DNA of 64,000 bases from contig CAVTAI010000017.1 in assembly GCA_963732655.1 (NCBI GenBank), positions 1,240,001 through 1,304,000 of the forward strand, written 5' to 3'. The notes under the pieces were generated by a model. The model worked only from the letters and a program-made list of their open reading frames with translations. It made no database searches and had not been told where the DNA came from. The position numbers and the translations under genes were made by a program. The stretch's first letter is position 1. Each line of letters opens with the position of its first letter. The stretch comes from CAVTWS01 sp963732655. GTDB taxonomy: Bacteria > Actinomycetota > Acidimicrobiia > Acidimicrobiales > SHLQ01. Positions 34,407 through 43,612 of the stretch are shown here, in pieces.

Positions 34407-36104
34407 GTGCGTCTGCCTTCAGTCCTCGCTCGGTTGATCCGGAGGGCCGAGCCGGTCCCTCGAGGTGAACGACGGGGCTCGTTCGATCGGACGGTCGCCG
34501 TCGATCGCTTGCGGGCCGAGCGGTTCGACCTGCTGGTGGTGGGTGGCGGAGTGACCGGTTGTGGGGTCGCGCTCGACGCGGCGGCGTGGGGCTGGAGCGT
34601 CGCCCTCGTCGAAGCCGAGGATTTCGCCAGCGGAACCTCGTCCAAGTCGTCGAAGCTGGTCCACGGAGGCCTGCGGTACCTGCAACAGGGTGAGGTCGGG
34701 CTCGTCTACGAGGCGCTCGCTGAACGCCAACGGTTGCTCCAGAACGCGCCGCACCTGGTGGAGGTCCTCCCGTTCCTGATCCCGGTCCACACCAAGAACG
34801 GCCTGATGCCTCGTCGGGTGGCGCGAGCGTTCGGTGGCGCCCTGTGGGGATACGACCTCACCGGCGGCTTGCGGGTGGGCAAGCGCCACGAGCGCATCGA
34901 CCGCAACGAAGCCCGGGCGAAGTGGCCCACCTTGAAGATCGACCGGCTGGCCCGGGCCTATCTGTACTACGACGCACGGGCTGACGACGCCCGGCTCACG
35001 CTCGCCTTGGCCCGGACAGCCGCGCTCGACTTCGGTGCGGTGGCGGTCAACCGGGCGCGGGTCGTCGGCTTCGAGCATTCGCGATATGGGCGGATCACCG
35101 GCGCGGTCGTCGACATCGATGGCGAGGAGATCCGGGTCGACGCCGGTGCCGTCGTCAACGCCACCGGGGTGTGGGCCGACGAGGTGCGAGCCCTCGATGA
35201 GCGGACCCGTCCCGACAGCATCCGGCCGGCCAAGGGCGTTCACATCACGGTGCCCTGGTCTCGGGTCCGCAACGAGATCGCCGCGGTCATCCCGGTGCCC
35301 GCCGACAAACGATCGGTGTTCGTGGTGCCGTGGGGCGAGTACTGCTATGTCGGCACGACCGACACGGACTACGAGGGCGACCTCGATCGGCCGACCTGCA
35401 CCGCCGCGGATGTCGCGTACCTGCTCGGCGCGCTCAACGGCGTACTCGTCGAACCGGTCGGATCGGACGAGGTGACGGGCACCTGGGCTGGCCTCCGACC
35501 TCTGGTGAAATCGGGTGGGTCGGCCCGGACCTCCGATCTGTCGCGCAGACACTCCGTCCACCGATCGGACTCTGGGGTGGTGACGGTCACCGGCGGGAAG
35601 CTGACCACCTACCGCGCCATGGCCGCTGACGCAGTCGACGAGGTGGCCGAGATGTACGGCCGTCGTTCCGGCTCACCGACTCGCCAGCTGCGTCTCCATG
35701 GTGCGCCGTCCAAGGACCAGGTGACCCCCGGCGGACATCTCGGTCGCCGGTACGGAATCGAGATCGTCGAGCTCGAGCGGCTGATCGCCATCGACCCGAG
35801 CCTGAGCCAACCGCTGGTGCCCGGCCTCCCGTACCTGCGTGCGGAGGCGGTGTGGGCGGTGCGGTCGGAGATGGCGCACGACCTGTTCGACGTGCTCGAC
35901 CGGCGCACCCGCTGCCGCCTCCTCAACCGGCGCGTGACCCACGACGCTGCGGCCGACGTCGGTGCGCTCATCGCCCGCGAGCTCGGGTGGGACATGGCGC
36001 GTTACGCCGCGGAGGTGGCGAGATATCGAGCGGAACTCGTGGCCGAGGGTGAGGCGACTGGCGACGCCGTCGACTCACCCCGAGACGCCGGTCAGAGGGT
36101 GTAG
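34407..36104 (+). CDS. glpD: Aerobic glycerol-3-phosphate dehydrogenase
   Basis: 565 residues. An FAD-binding DLLVVGGGVTGCGVALDAA Rossmann motif at about residues 41-59, then SGTSSKSSKLVHGGLRYLQ, the signature of GlpD-type flavoenzymes. AYLYYDARADDARL, VVNATGVWAD, FVVPWGEYCYVGTTDTDYEGD, and VTVTGGKLTTYR complete the family pattern. It oxidises sn-glycerol-3-phosphate to dihydroxyacetone phosphate at the membrane, passing electrons to quinone. The GTG at 34407 is chosen because no better start precedes the domain. The gene ends overlap by 13 bases with the convergent surface-protein gene. Confidence 0.92.
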   Translation: MRLPSVLARLIRRAEPVPRGERRGSFDRTVAVDRLRAERFDLLVVGGGVTGCGVALDAAAWGWSVALVEAEDFASGTSSKSSKLVHGGLRYLQQGEVGLVYEALAERQRLLQNAPHLVEVLPFLIPVHTKNGLMPRRVARAFGGALWGYDLTGGLRVGKRHERIDRNEARAKWPTLKIDRLARAYLYYDARADDARLTLALARTAALDFGAVAVNRARVVGFEHSRYGRITGAVVDIDGEEIRVDAGAVVNATGVWADEVRALDERTRPDSIRPAKGVHITVPWSRVRNEIAAVIPVPADKRSVFVVPWGEYCYVGTTDTDYEGDLDRPTCTAADVAYLLGALNGVLVEPVGSDEVTGTWAGLRPLVKSGGSARTSDLSRRHSVHRSDSGVVTVTGGKLTTYRAMAADAVDEVAEMYGRRSGSPTRQLRLHGAPSKDQVTPGGHLGRRYGIEIVELERLIAIDPSLSQPLVPGLPYLRAEAVWAVRSEMAHDLFDVLDRRTRCRLLNRRVTHDAAADVGALIARELGWDMARYAAEVARYRAELVAEGEATGDAVDSPRDAGQRV

Positions 36105-38932
36105 TACCCGAAGACGTCGGCGATGAGGTCGGCGCCGCCCTGGGTGAACAGCGAGACGCCACCAGTGGGGGACAGGGTGGCGGTCGTGTGGTTGGGGATC
36201 GTCTGCAGGAACCGCTCGATGTTCAGATTCGAGGCCACCGGCATCGCCGCGCCCGACGGCCAGACCGTGACGAAGCCGGGGAACAGGGTAAACGTCGCAG
36301 TGACGTTCATGACCGCACCCGTCGCCCCGGCGGGCACACCGCCGCGGCCCGTCACCTGCAGACCGACCGCCGCGCCCGGGTCGACCCAGTCGAGGGGCGC
36401 CCCATTGCCTTCGCGGGTATCCAAGAGGCGCGACGGTGCCAAGGGAACGAACAATCCACTCGACGACGAGGGGGCCGAGCCATCGGTGAAGTAGCCGGCG
36501 ACATCGGCGAGCAGGTGAGTGGCGCTCTGGGTGTAGAGCTGGATACGTCCGTCGGCGCCGAGCGGGACGATGACCTGGTTCGGGATCGTCTGGCCGGCAC
36601 GCACGACGTTGAGGTTCGATGCCGTCGGCAAACCGCTACCGGACGGCCAGACCGTCACGTAACCGGCGGCGGTGGCTTCGGTCGCGGTCACGTTGAGGAC
36701 GACGGCGGAGGCGCCGGTGGCCGGAACTCCCCCTCGTCCGGCGATCTGGACGCCGATGGTGCCATTGTTCGGAACGAGCCCAGTGGTCCCCCCGTTGCCG
36801 TCACGCGTGTCGAGGACCCGGGCCGGGGTGAGAGCCCGGTACCGGCCGGCCGTGGCCGATGTGGCGGGCACGTAGTAGCCGGCGACATCGGCGATCAGGT
36901 GACCGCCGCCTTGGGTGTAGAGGCTGACTTGGCCCCGGGTGCCGATGGGTACGGTCACCAGGTTGGGGATCGTCTGGTTCTGCGTCTCGATGTTGAGGTT
37001 GCTGGCCAGCGGCTGGACGTACCCGGCCGGCCAGGCCGTGATGTAGCCCGGAGCCGCCGTCTCGGTGGCGGTCACGTTCATGACGACCGCGGTGGCTTCG
37101 GCCGGCACGGATGCCAGGCCGGTGACCTGGACGTCGATCGAGGCGCCGGGGCCGACGGGGCCGGCGACCGGGCGTCCCTGCCCGGTGCGGGTGTCGAGCA
37201 CGCGGGTCGGCGACACGGCGACGAAGCGGGACGGGGTGGACGGAATCGACTGGCCGAGCAGCCGCACCGGGCCGGTGGAATATGCGGTGGAGGTGGTGCC
37301 ACCCGGATCGGTGATCCGGATGTGGATCCACCAGGTGCCGAGCAGGTCGCGGGGCGGTGTCCACCGGAACGTGTTGACGCCGGCGACCATGTTGACGGTG
37401 CCGATCTGCGTGCCGTTGAGGCCGCCGTTGTCGTTGTCGACGTAGAGGGTGGCGGTCGTGCCGGGCTCGAAGGCGTCGTCGAGGAACGTGATGTCGTACG
37501 AGCCGATGCCCTCGTCGTCTTGCGCGAGCCGGAGCTCGTCGATGTGGAAACCACGGACACCCGGATCCTCGTGGGGGTCGAAGCGGACCCGATCGACGGT
37601 GCGTCCGTTCCAGCCCAGGCCGTTGCCGGTGTCGGTGACGGCGCCGGATGGGAACGTGTTGAGGTCGATCGCGACCTCCTGCATCTCCGGGTAGACGACG
37701 ATGTCGTCGCTCACGTCGTTGGCCGAGCTGTTCGGGAGGTGCCAGGCGAGACGCGCGTTCATGCCGCCGCCGGGTGAACCGCTGAGGCTGAAGGTGCCGT
37801 CGTAGGAGACCCGGGCGACGAGCCGGTGCCAGCGGGTGGCGTCGATCGAGCCGGAGGGCACCATCACGCCCGGGTCGTTCAGGGACGGACCGGTGTTCGA
37901 GCCGTTGAGCACGCCGCCCGCCACGGCGCCGGCGGCGTTCCAGAACGTCGCCACATCCGAGGCCTGGCTGAAGTCCCATGGGTCACCGAGCACCGCAGTG
38001 GCATAATCGACGCCCCCGGCGATGTCGGGCTGGAGGATCCGGGCCCGTGGCTGGGCATCGATGGTGAGACCCGACGTGTAGACCGTGCCCTGGGTTCCCT
38101 GCGCGTAGAAGTAGTAGGTGCCGGGCGGGTACTGATCGGACGGGAAGGTGACGGCGCCGTTCGCCACGGTGCCGACGGGGCCCCAACCGGGGTTGTCCGC
38201 GGTGTTGTTGGCCGGGTTGGTGTCCGAGTCCCAGTAGACGGTGGTGGGAGCGGCGGTGCCGACGTCGTCGGCTTCGATGCGCACGCCGTTGGTGGACGGT
38301 TCGTACACCCGCACGAAGTCCATCCGGAACTGGCCGCCGCTGATCCGCGGCGTGACACCGAACCCGCGCGGCTGTCCCGTCCACGATCCCTGGAACTCGG
38401 GGGCGTCGTCGCCGATCTCGACGTCGTAGGTGTGCCATCCGTTGACGAGAGGGAACGAGCGCCGGCCCAGGCACTCGGGGATGATCCGACCGCAGGTCGA
38501 GAAGTGGATGGCGCCGATCTCTCCCGGCGTGGCGTTCGTCCACATGCGGAACGACACGCGCCGGAACCGGGAGGCGTCGATGGGATGCAGCGCGCCGTCT
38601 CGGCCCCACGGCAAACCGTCGTCGTCCCAGCTGTCGAGCATCCACAGATGGCCGCTGGGGCCCGACGAGGCGCTGAACTGTCCGAACGACATGGTCGGGC
38701 TCGTCAGGTCGCTCATACGGACGCCCGGTGACACCGAGTGGTCCTCGGCGTTCGAGAAGTCCCAGGCGTCGGCGAAGCTCTCGGACGCGTAGTCGGACGC
38801 CTCGACGATCGTCGGCTGGGTGAGTCGTATCGAGCGAACGGCGCCTGCGGCCGGGGAGACCGTGGCCAGCAGGCTGATCACTATCGCGAGAAGGCAGACG
38901 ATGGTGCCGATGAGGGGACGGCGGCGTGGCAT
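36092..38932 (-). CDS. Large secreted protein with three C-terminal ~120-residue repeats
   Basis: 946 residues. A signal peptide (PRRRPLIGTIVCLLAIVISLLATVSPAAGA) is followed by two beta-rich regions with carbohydrate-binding-like character (ESFADAWDFSN; GDPWDFSQASD) and an Ig-like WWIHIRITDPGG segment. The C-terminal part contains three homologous repeats of about 120 residues. Each has (R/L)(L/V)LDTR(T/D/E)G near its start, VMNVTAT or VLNVTAT, (A/T)(A/V)WP(A/S)G, ASNLN(I/V), QTIPN, a (L/F)YTQ or LFTQ, and a closing DV(A/F)GYY/F. Probably cell-surface or secreted; function unknown. ATG 38932 has GGGAG upstream. A triplicated 26-bp repeat lies about 40 bases further upstream. Confidence 0.8.
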   Translation of the reverse strand: MPRRRPLIGTIVCLLAIVISLLATVSPAAGAVRSIRLTQPTIVEASDYASESFADAWDFSNAEDHSVSPGVRMSDLTSPTMSFGQFSASSGPSGHLWMLDSWDDDGLPWGRDGALHPIDASRFRRVSFRMWTNATPGEIGAIHFSTCGRIIPECLGRRSFPLVNGWHTYDVEIGDDAPEFQGSWTGQPRGFGVTPRISGGQFRMDFVRVYEPSTNGVRIEADDVGTAAPTTVYWDSDTNPANNTADNPGWGPVGTVANGAVTFPSDQYPPGTYYFYAQGTQGTVYTSGLTIDAQPRARILQPDIAGGVDYATAVLGDPWDFSQASDVATFWNAAGAVAGGVLNGSNTGPSLNDPGVMVPSGSIDATRWHRLVARVSYDGTFSLSGSPGGGMNARLAWHLPNSSANDVSDDIVVYPEMQEVAIDLNTFPSGAVTDTGNGLGWNGRTVDRVRFDPHEDPGVRGFHIDELRLAQDDEGIGSYDITFLDDAFEPGTTATLYVDNDNGGLNGTQIGTVNMVAGVNTFRWTPPRDLLGTWWIHIRITDPGGTTSTAYSTGPVRLLGQSIPSTPSRFVAVSPTRVLDTRTGQGRPVAGPVGPGASIDVQVTGLASVPAEATAVVMNVTATETAAPGYITAWPAGYVQPLASNLNIETQNQTIPNLVTVPIGTRGQVSLYTQGGGHLIADVAGYYVPATSATAGRYRALTPARVLDTRDGNGGTTGLVPNNGTIGVQIAGRGGVPATGASAVVLNVTATEATAAGYVTVWPSGSGLPTASNLNVVRAGQTIPNQVIVPLGADGRIQLYTQSATHLLADVAGYFTDGSAPSSSSGLFVPLAPSRLLDTREGNGAPLDWVDPGAAVGLQVTGRGGVPAGATGAVMNVTATFTLFPGFVTVWPSGAAMPVASNLNIERFLQTIPNHTTATLSPTGGVSLFTQGGADLIADVFGYYTL

Positions 38933-38971
38933 GAACACTCCCGGGGACGAGCTGCCCGCGCTCGTGTATGA

Positions 38972-39049
38972 GAAACGTGCTGTATCGATGAGCACATGAG
39001 ACGTGCGGCATCGCTCAGCACATGAGACGTGCTGTATCTATCGGCACAT
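38972..39049. repeat. Three-copy 26-bp imperfect tandem repeat in a divergent promoter region
   Basis: Units at 38972-38997, 38998-39023 and 39024-39049 share GA(A/G)ACGTGC(T/G)G(T/C)ATC followed by (T/C)(C/G)(A/G)GCACAT-like ends. Each unit holds an imperfect palindrome GTGC-N11-GCAC. They lie between the divergent surface-protein gene and the aminotransferase. Operators for a shared regulator are one reading; ATGA-joined micro-ORFs also run through them (ATGs 38968, 38988, 38996, 39022). Confidence 0.7.
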
Positions 39050-39078
39050 CTCCCCGCGATGTGAAGCGTAGCCCTGCC

Positions 39079-40467
39079 ATGCTGGCGCCCATGGTCACCT
39101 CAGCTCCCGGTCACCCCCGTGGTCTCGACGTCAACACAGATCACCTCTGGATGCATTTCACGCCCCCGGACGAGTCGGTGACGACCATCGCCCGCGGCGA
39201 GGGGTGTTACGTGTGGGACACGGCCGGCAACCGCTATCTCGACGGGTTGGCCGGGTTGTTCTGCGTCCAGGTCGGGCACGGTCGTGCCGAGATCGCCGAG
39301 GCCATGTCGACGCAGGCCGCATCGCTGGCGTACTTCCCGATCTGGTCGTATGCCCACGGCCCCGCCGTCGAGTTGGCCGGGCGGTTGGCCGAACGGGCGC
39401 CGGCCGGCCTGAACCGGGTGTTCTTCACCACGTCGGGCAGCGATGCGGTCGAGTCGGCGTGGAAGTTGGCCCGGCAGTACCACCGACTCCGGGGCGATCC
39501 CGGCCGATACAAGGTGATCAGCCGGCACCTCTCCTACCACGGGACCAGTTTCGGGGCCCTCGCCGTGTCCGGCCTGCCGGCCTACAAGTCGCCGTTCGAG
39601 CCCATGCTGCCCGGGTCGGTCCGTGTGCAACAGACCGACCGTTACCGCTGCCTCGATTGCGCGCAGCTGCCGGCGTGCTCCCTTCGGTGTGCCGAGGACA
39701 TCCGCATGCGGATCGAGATGGAGGGCCCCGAGACCGTGGCCGCGGTGTTCCTCGAGCCTGTCCAGAACGCCGGTGGCGCGTTCACCCCGCCGGAGGGGTA
39801 CTGGGCGCGGGTGCGGGAGATCTGCGACGAGTACGGCGTGCTGCTGGTGTCCGACGAGGTCATCTGCGCGTTCGGTCGTCTCGGGGAGTGGTTCGGTTGC
39901 CAGCGTTACGGCTACGTACCGGATCTGATCACCTTCGCCAAGGGGGTGACCAGCGGATACGCGCCGCTCGGCGGTGTGATGATCTCGGACCGGGTCGCCG
40001 AGCCGTTCGTCGCCGACAAGAGCGCGTTCATGCACGGCTTCACGTTCGGTGGGCATCCGGTCTCGTGCGCATCTGCGCTGGCCAACATCGACATCTTCGA
40101 ACGTGAGGACGTTCTCGGTCGGGTCAGACGGCACGGCTCGGACTTCCGCGCCGTCGTCGATGGGCTGCGCGACCTTCCGATCGTGGGCGACGTGCGGGGC
40201 GACGGCTACTTCTACGCCATCGAGCTCGTGACGGACCGCGAGACGAAGGGGCAGTTCACCGCGGATCAGGCCAACTGGCTGCTGCGAGGCGTGTTGTCGC
40301 CGCGCCTGTTCGAGCTCGGTTTGGTGTGCCGTACCGACGACCGGGGCGAGCCGGTCGTCGTGCTCTCGCCTCCGCTCGTCGCCGGTCCGGAGGAGTTCGC
40401 GATGATCGGCTCTGTCCTGCGGCAGGCCCTCACGGAAGCGTGGACCGCCCTGCAGTCCCACCGCTGA
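39079..40467 (+). CDS. Class III (omega-type) PLP-dependent aminotransferase
   Basis: About 462 residues. Family stretches: DGLAGLFCVQVGHGRAEIAEAM, FFTTSGSDAVESAWKLARQYH, SYHGTSFGALAVSG, FLEPVQNAGG, LVSDEVICAFGRLGEWF and the PLP-lysine region ITFAKGVTSGYAPLGG. It transfers amino groups from omega-amino acids or aminated acids to pyruvate or 2-oxoglutarate, in the cytoplasm. A Cys-rich insertion (RCLDCAQLPACSLRC) is present after residue ~190. The start is uncertain: ATG 39022, 39079 and 39091 are in frame; the conserved region begins shortly after 39091, and 39022 would add ~19 residues. Confidence 0.88.
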   Translation: MLAPMVTSAPGHPRGLDVNTDHLWMHFTPPDESVTTIARGEGCYVWDTAGNRYLDGLAGLFCVQVGHGRAEIAEAMSTQAASLAYFPIWSYAHGPAVELAGRLAERAPAGLNRVFFTTSGSDAVESAWKLARQYHRLRGDPGRYKVISRHLSYHGTSFGALAVSGLPAYKSPFEPMLPGSVRVQQTDRYRCLDCAQLPACSLRCAEDIRMRIEMEGPETVAAVFLEPVQNAGGAFTPPEGYWARVREICDEYGVLLVSDEVICAFGRLGEWFGCQRYGYVPDLITFAKGVTSGYAPLGGVMISDRVAEPFVADKSAFMHGFTFGGHPVSCASALANIDIFEREDVLGRVRRHGSDFRAVVDGLRDLPIVGDVRGDGYFYAIELVTDRETKGQFTADQANWLLRGVLSPRLFELGLVCRTDDRGEPVVVLSPPLVAGPEEFAMIGSVLRQALTEAWTALQSHR

Positions 40468-40571
40468 CCCATCGCGGTGTCCCCGCTCGTTCGACCTGCG
40501 AGCGGGGTCGTCGTACGATCGCGTCCACCGGCCCGACGGTGACGGTTGGGGACCCGGACGAGGGAGGCGCA

Positions 40572-41021
40572 ATGGATGTCGATGCGGCGACCTATCGAGG
40601 GCCATCGCGGTTCAACCACGTGGCCATGAGCCTGCCCGCTGACGCGCTCGACGAGGCCGGCCGGGCCGACATCGTCGCCTTCTACTCATCGGTGTTCGGC
40701 TGGAACGAGATTCCCCAGATGACCGAGGATCGGCGCCGCCTGATCCTGAGCGTCCACGCCATAGACCAGTTCATCTTCCTCATCGCCGACGACGACCCCA
40801 TGACGGCGCCGCGACTCGATCATTTCGGGGTCGCCGTCGACTCGTCCGAGGAGCAGCAGATCCTGCTCGATCGGGTGCAGGGGTGGGCGGCCCGCGACGA
40901 ACGGGTCGATCTGATCGACTACGCGGTCGAGGATCACGGTGTGGTCAGGATCCACAACTTCTATGTCCGCTTCCTGCTCCCGATGATGGTGGAAGTCCAG
41001 TGGTTCGAGTTCGTCCGGTGA
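40572..41021 (+). CDS. VOC (glyoxalase/bleomycin-resistance-like) family protein
   Basis: 149 residues. The N-terminal SRFNHVAMSLP and the FYSSVFGWNEIP segment followed by RLDHFGVAVDS are typical of a vicinal-oxygen-chelate fold, with histidines in NHVAM and LDHFG as candidate metal ligands. The C-terminal VEVQWFEFVR supplies the usual last strand. Small VOC proteins act as metal-dependent isomerases, dioxygenases or hydrolases; substrate unknown. Start ATG 40572 has GAGGGAGGCGC upstream. The next gene begins 13 bases after its stop on the same strand. Confidence 0.78.
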   Translation: MDVDAATYRGPSRFNHVAMSLPADALDEAGRADIVAFYSSVFGWNEIPQMTEDRRRLILSVHAIDQFIFLIADDDPMTAPRLDHFGVAVDSSEEQQILLDRVQGWAARDERVDLIDYAVEDHGVVRIHNFYVRFLLPMMVEVQWFEFVR

Positions 41022-41034
41022 CCGGCGGTGCGTG

Positions 41035-41691
41035 ATGGACGACCGGGTGACCGACGAGTTGTGGTTCGAGATGTCGGATCTCACCGACAGCGAGGCCGAG
41101 GCTCGAGCAGGACAGCTGGGCGACGGCCCCGGGGTTGAGCGGGTCACGTGGTGGCGGAATCTCGTCCCGAACCGCTCCGATCTGCCCCGCACCCTGGACG
41201 AGTTCACGACCCTGATCATCGGCGAGGTCGGTCTTGACTTCGTCGTTCCTGATACGCACCCCGGGGTGCGGTCGTTGTATTGGCGCCGCACTGCACGTCC
41301 TGGTCAGGGCACCATCTCCGACGAGACGACGAACGGTCTCAGCGTCGTGATGATCAGCCCGCGCACCGAGTCTGGTGCGGCAGATCTCCGTGCGTGGGGT
41401 GACCTCGTGCACATCCGCCACATCGCCGAAGCGTCCGTGCCCGGCTACCGGATGATCACCCCCTACGAGGTGGTCGGCGAGGTTCCGGGTCCCGGGCCCG
41501 GACCGCGGTGGCTCCACCTGTACGAGATGGTCACCCCGACACCGGAACTCTCGTTCAAGGCCATGACGCCGATCGTCGCCGGCCGCATGGGCGGGATGCA
41601 CACGGCCACGTGGAAGCACTGGGCCCACCACCCCGAGTTGGTGATCGACTACGTCAACACGTTTCAGCTAGGGAGTGAACGCCGAGCCTGA
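41035..41691 (+). CDS. Protein of unknown function, partner of the VOC gene
   Basis: 218 residues without signal peptide or membrane segment. The sequence shows an N-terminal LWFEMSDLTDSEAEARAGQLGDGPG stretch and a second VGEVPGPGPGPRWLHLYEM, reminiscent of dimeric alpha/beta-barrel (EthD-like) proteins, in which such L-x-L-Y-E-M strands recur; this is a guess. Close spacing to the VOC gene suggests joint transcription. ATG 41035 and GTG 41032 are both possible starts. A perfect 7-bp hairpin overlaps its stop codon. Confidence 0.55.
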   Translation: MDDRVTDELWFEMSDLTDSEAEARAGQLGDGPGVERVTWWRNLVPNRSDLPRTLDEFTTLIIGEVGLDFVVPDTHPGVRSLYWRRTARPGQGTISDETTNGLSVVMISPRTESGAADLRAWGDLVHIRHIAEASVPGYRMITPYEVVGEVPGPGPGPRWLHLYEMVTPTPELSFKAMTPIVAGRMGGMHTATWKHWAHHPELVIDYVNTFQLGSERRA

Positions 41692-41704
41692 TCCGCGGGA
41701 TCAG
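41688..41704 (+). terminator. Small hairpin at the 3' end of the VOC partner gene
   Basis: CTGATCC-GCG-GGATCAG forms a perfect 7-bp stem overlapping the TGA. No T-tract follows, so a terminator role is tentative. Confidence 0.35.
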
Positions 41705-41751
41705 CTCGCTCATGTCGGAGATCCGGTCGCGACCGAGAGTACCGTCGGTGC

Positions 41752-43605
41752 ATGAAGAGGGCGGCCTTCGGCGGGATGGCGATCTCGGTGCTGGTCCTCG
41801 GCGGCTTGGGCGCGCGGTTCCTCGAGGACGACCGAGAGGGCGGGGACGATGTCGTCCCCGAGACCGCTGATCACCCTTCCGTCCCGGAGATGTCGACGGG
41901 CGTCCCTGCTTCCACTTCCACGTCGAACCGCGAAGCCGCGGACATTACGACGACCTCGGCACCGGCCGTCGCGGCCGTGGCGGAGGCTCCGCCCGTTCCC
42001 GAAGTCGTGGTACGGCGATCGGACGGCTCGCTCCAAGTGCTCGATGCGCGAGACGGTGCGGGCCTGTCCGAGATCGGCCCGCCCCGCGGCCTCGTCTCGC
42101 CGGACGCCGAGCTCCTGGCCCTGCATCCAAGCGGCGAGATCTTCATGGCGGGCGGGGACGGTTGCGGTTCGACGACGATCGTCGATCGGCAAGGAGCCGA
42201 CTTCGTCCTGATCGATGCTGCTCGTGCGGTGTCGGGCCCCGGAGGGGAGTACCTCGCCTTCCCGAGGCCGACCGGTGGTTCGTGCGATTCCGGGACCTGG
42301 CAGATCGTCCAGACCGAATGGATCAGCTACGGCTACCGGTTCGACCTCGATCACCCGATCGATGCGATCTCGGTCATGAGCGATGGGCACCCGGCCGTGT
42401 TCTGGTCCGAGGGAGGAGACCTGTGGTGGCAGCCGCTCGTATCGGGGGACGAAGATCCGCGACGCCTGGACCTGAGTGCCGCCGACCTCGGTGCGAGCGC
42501 GGCCTCATCCCTCTCCATCGTGCCGGCCCTGTGGCCGGAGGTCGTGGTGAGCGCACGCGACACCGGCGATGGGCGCTCTCGGCTCGGCTGGGTCGATGTC
42601 GAGCGTGGGACCGTGGCCGACATCGTACAGACCGACGGTCGGGTCGTCGATGGCCGTGACGGCCAGGTCCTGGTGCTGGATTCCGATGGAACCCTCTCCC
42701 GGGTGGATCGCCACGGTGGCGTCCGCGTGCTGGCGACGGGAATCGTCGACGCCGCGTGGGGTTCGCGGCCCGATGTGACGATGCCGAGGCTCCTGCCGAC
42801 CCGGATTCAGGAGGTCCACCTGGTCGGCGCTCCGGGGGATCCGATCGACATCGAGATACCAGGCGCCCCCAACGGGTTGATCAGGCTCTTCGATCCTGGT
42901 GATCCCAGCCGCCCGGCCGGGACACTGGGGATCGTCTTCGACCAGGGGAGCGGGCCGCGCCTCGTGACCACGATCCCCTGGGGTTCACCGACTCCACGTT
43001 TGCCGCTGAGCGCTCGTCACTACGAGTTGGAGTGGTTCAACAATGGCGCGGACAGCGTCGTGATCGGGTGGATCGACATCACCGCGCCAGGTGTTGTGCC
43101 CGCGCCCGCCGGTCCGCCCCCCGGCGCCTTGCCCCTGCTGCGTCAGAATGGCATAGGCGAGATCGCGTTCGGGGCCGAACGGGCGTCGGTCGTGGCTTAC
43201 CTCACTGAAATCCTCGGCCTCCAGCCGGTCGAGGAGCCGCCACCGTTCGGGCAGGTGACCTTCGGGCGGCTCTCGCTGCAGCTCGAGTCGATTTCGGACG
43301 CTGATGGCCGGGAGCGAGAGGTGTGGACCTCCTGGAGATACGGGGGCACAGTCGCGGCGGGCCCGCCGAACCTGTCGACCGTCGAGGGTCTGGGAATCGG
43401 CTCGACCGTCGGAGACCTGTTCGACCAGTTCGCCGATTTCCATTTCGAAGCGTGCGCCGACGAACTCATCGATGTCACGTGGATCACGGGCGACCGCGGA
43501 TCAGGCAATCCGGAGTCGTCGTCGTTGCTCTCTGGTCACCTGAGCGGTGATGCGGGACAGATCGGGGCCATGATCACGTCCCTCGCCGGAGGGACGAGTT
43601 GCTGA
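41752..43605 (+). CDS. Membrane-anchored extracytoplasmic protein, propeller-like
   Basis: 617 residues. A hydrophobic N-terminal segment (AFGGMAISVLVLGGLGARFL) acts as signal anchor, followed by an Asp/Glu- then Thr/Ser/Ala-rich linker to about residue 85. The rest has repeated short beta-blades such as VRRSDGSLQVLDARDG, VLDSDGTLSRVDRHGG, and DGRSRLGWVDVERGTV, consistent with a beta-propeller, and ends with a separate domain containing GLGIGSTVGDLFDQF. No catalytic motif is recognised. It stands alone, on the plus strand, convergent with the FGGY kinase. Confidence 0.65.
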   Translation: MKRAAFGGMAISVLVLGGLGARFLEDDREGGDDVVPETADHPSVPEMSTGVPASTSTSNREAADITTTSAPAVAAVAEAPPVPEVVVRRSDGSLQVLDARDGAGLSEIGPPRGLVSPDAELLALHPSGEIFMAGGDGCGSTTIVDRQGADFVLIDAARAVSGPGGEYLAFPRPTGGSCDSGTWQIVQTEWISYGYRFDLDHPIDAISVMSDGHPAVFWSEGGDLWWQPLVSGDEDPRRLDLSAADLGASAASSLSIVPALWPEVVVSARDTGDGRSRLGWVDVERGTVADIVQTDGRVVDGRDGQVLVLDSDGTLSRVDRHGGVRVLATGIVDAAWGSRPDVTMPRLLPTRIQEVHLVGAPGDPIDIEIPGAPNGLIRLFDPGDPSRPAGTLGIVFDQGSGPRLVTTIPWGSPTPRLPLSARHYELEWFNNGADSVVIGWIDITAPGVVPAPAGPPPGALPLLRQNGIGEIAFGAERASVVAYLTEILGLQPVEEPPPFGQVTFGRLSLQLESISDADGREREVWTSWRYGGTVAAGPPNLSTVEGLGIGSTVGDLFDQFADFHFEACADELIDVTWITGDRGSGNPESSSLLSGHLSGDAGQIGAMITSLAGGTSC

Positions 43606-43612
43606 TCGAGAA

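Noticed and set aside
41018..41035. GTGA-linked five-codon micro-ORF between the VOC gene and its partner
   Set aside because: It fits the 3n-1 pattern (14 bases) but is too short, has no repeat, and could easily arise by chance in GC-rich DNA.
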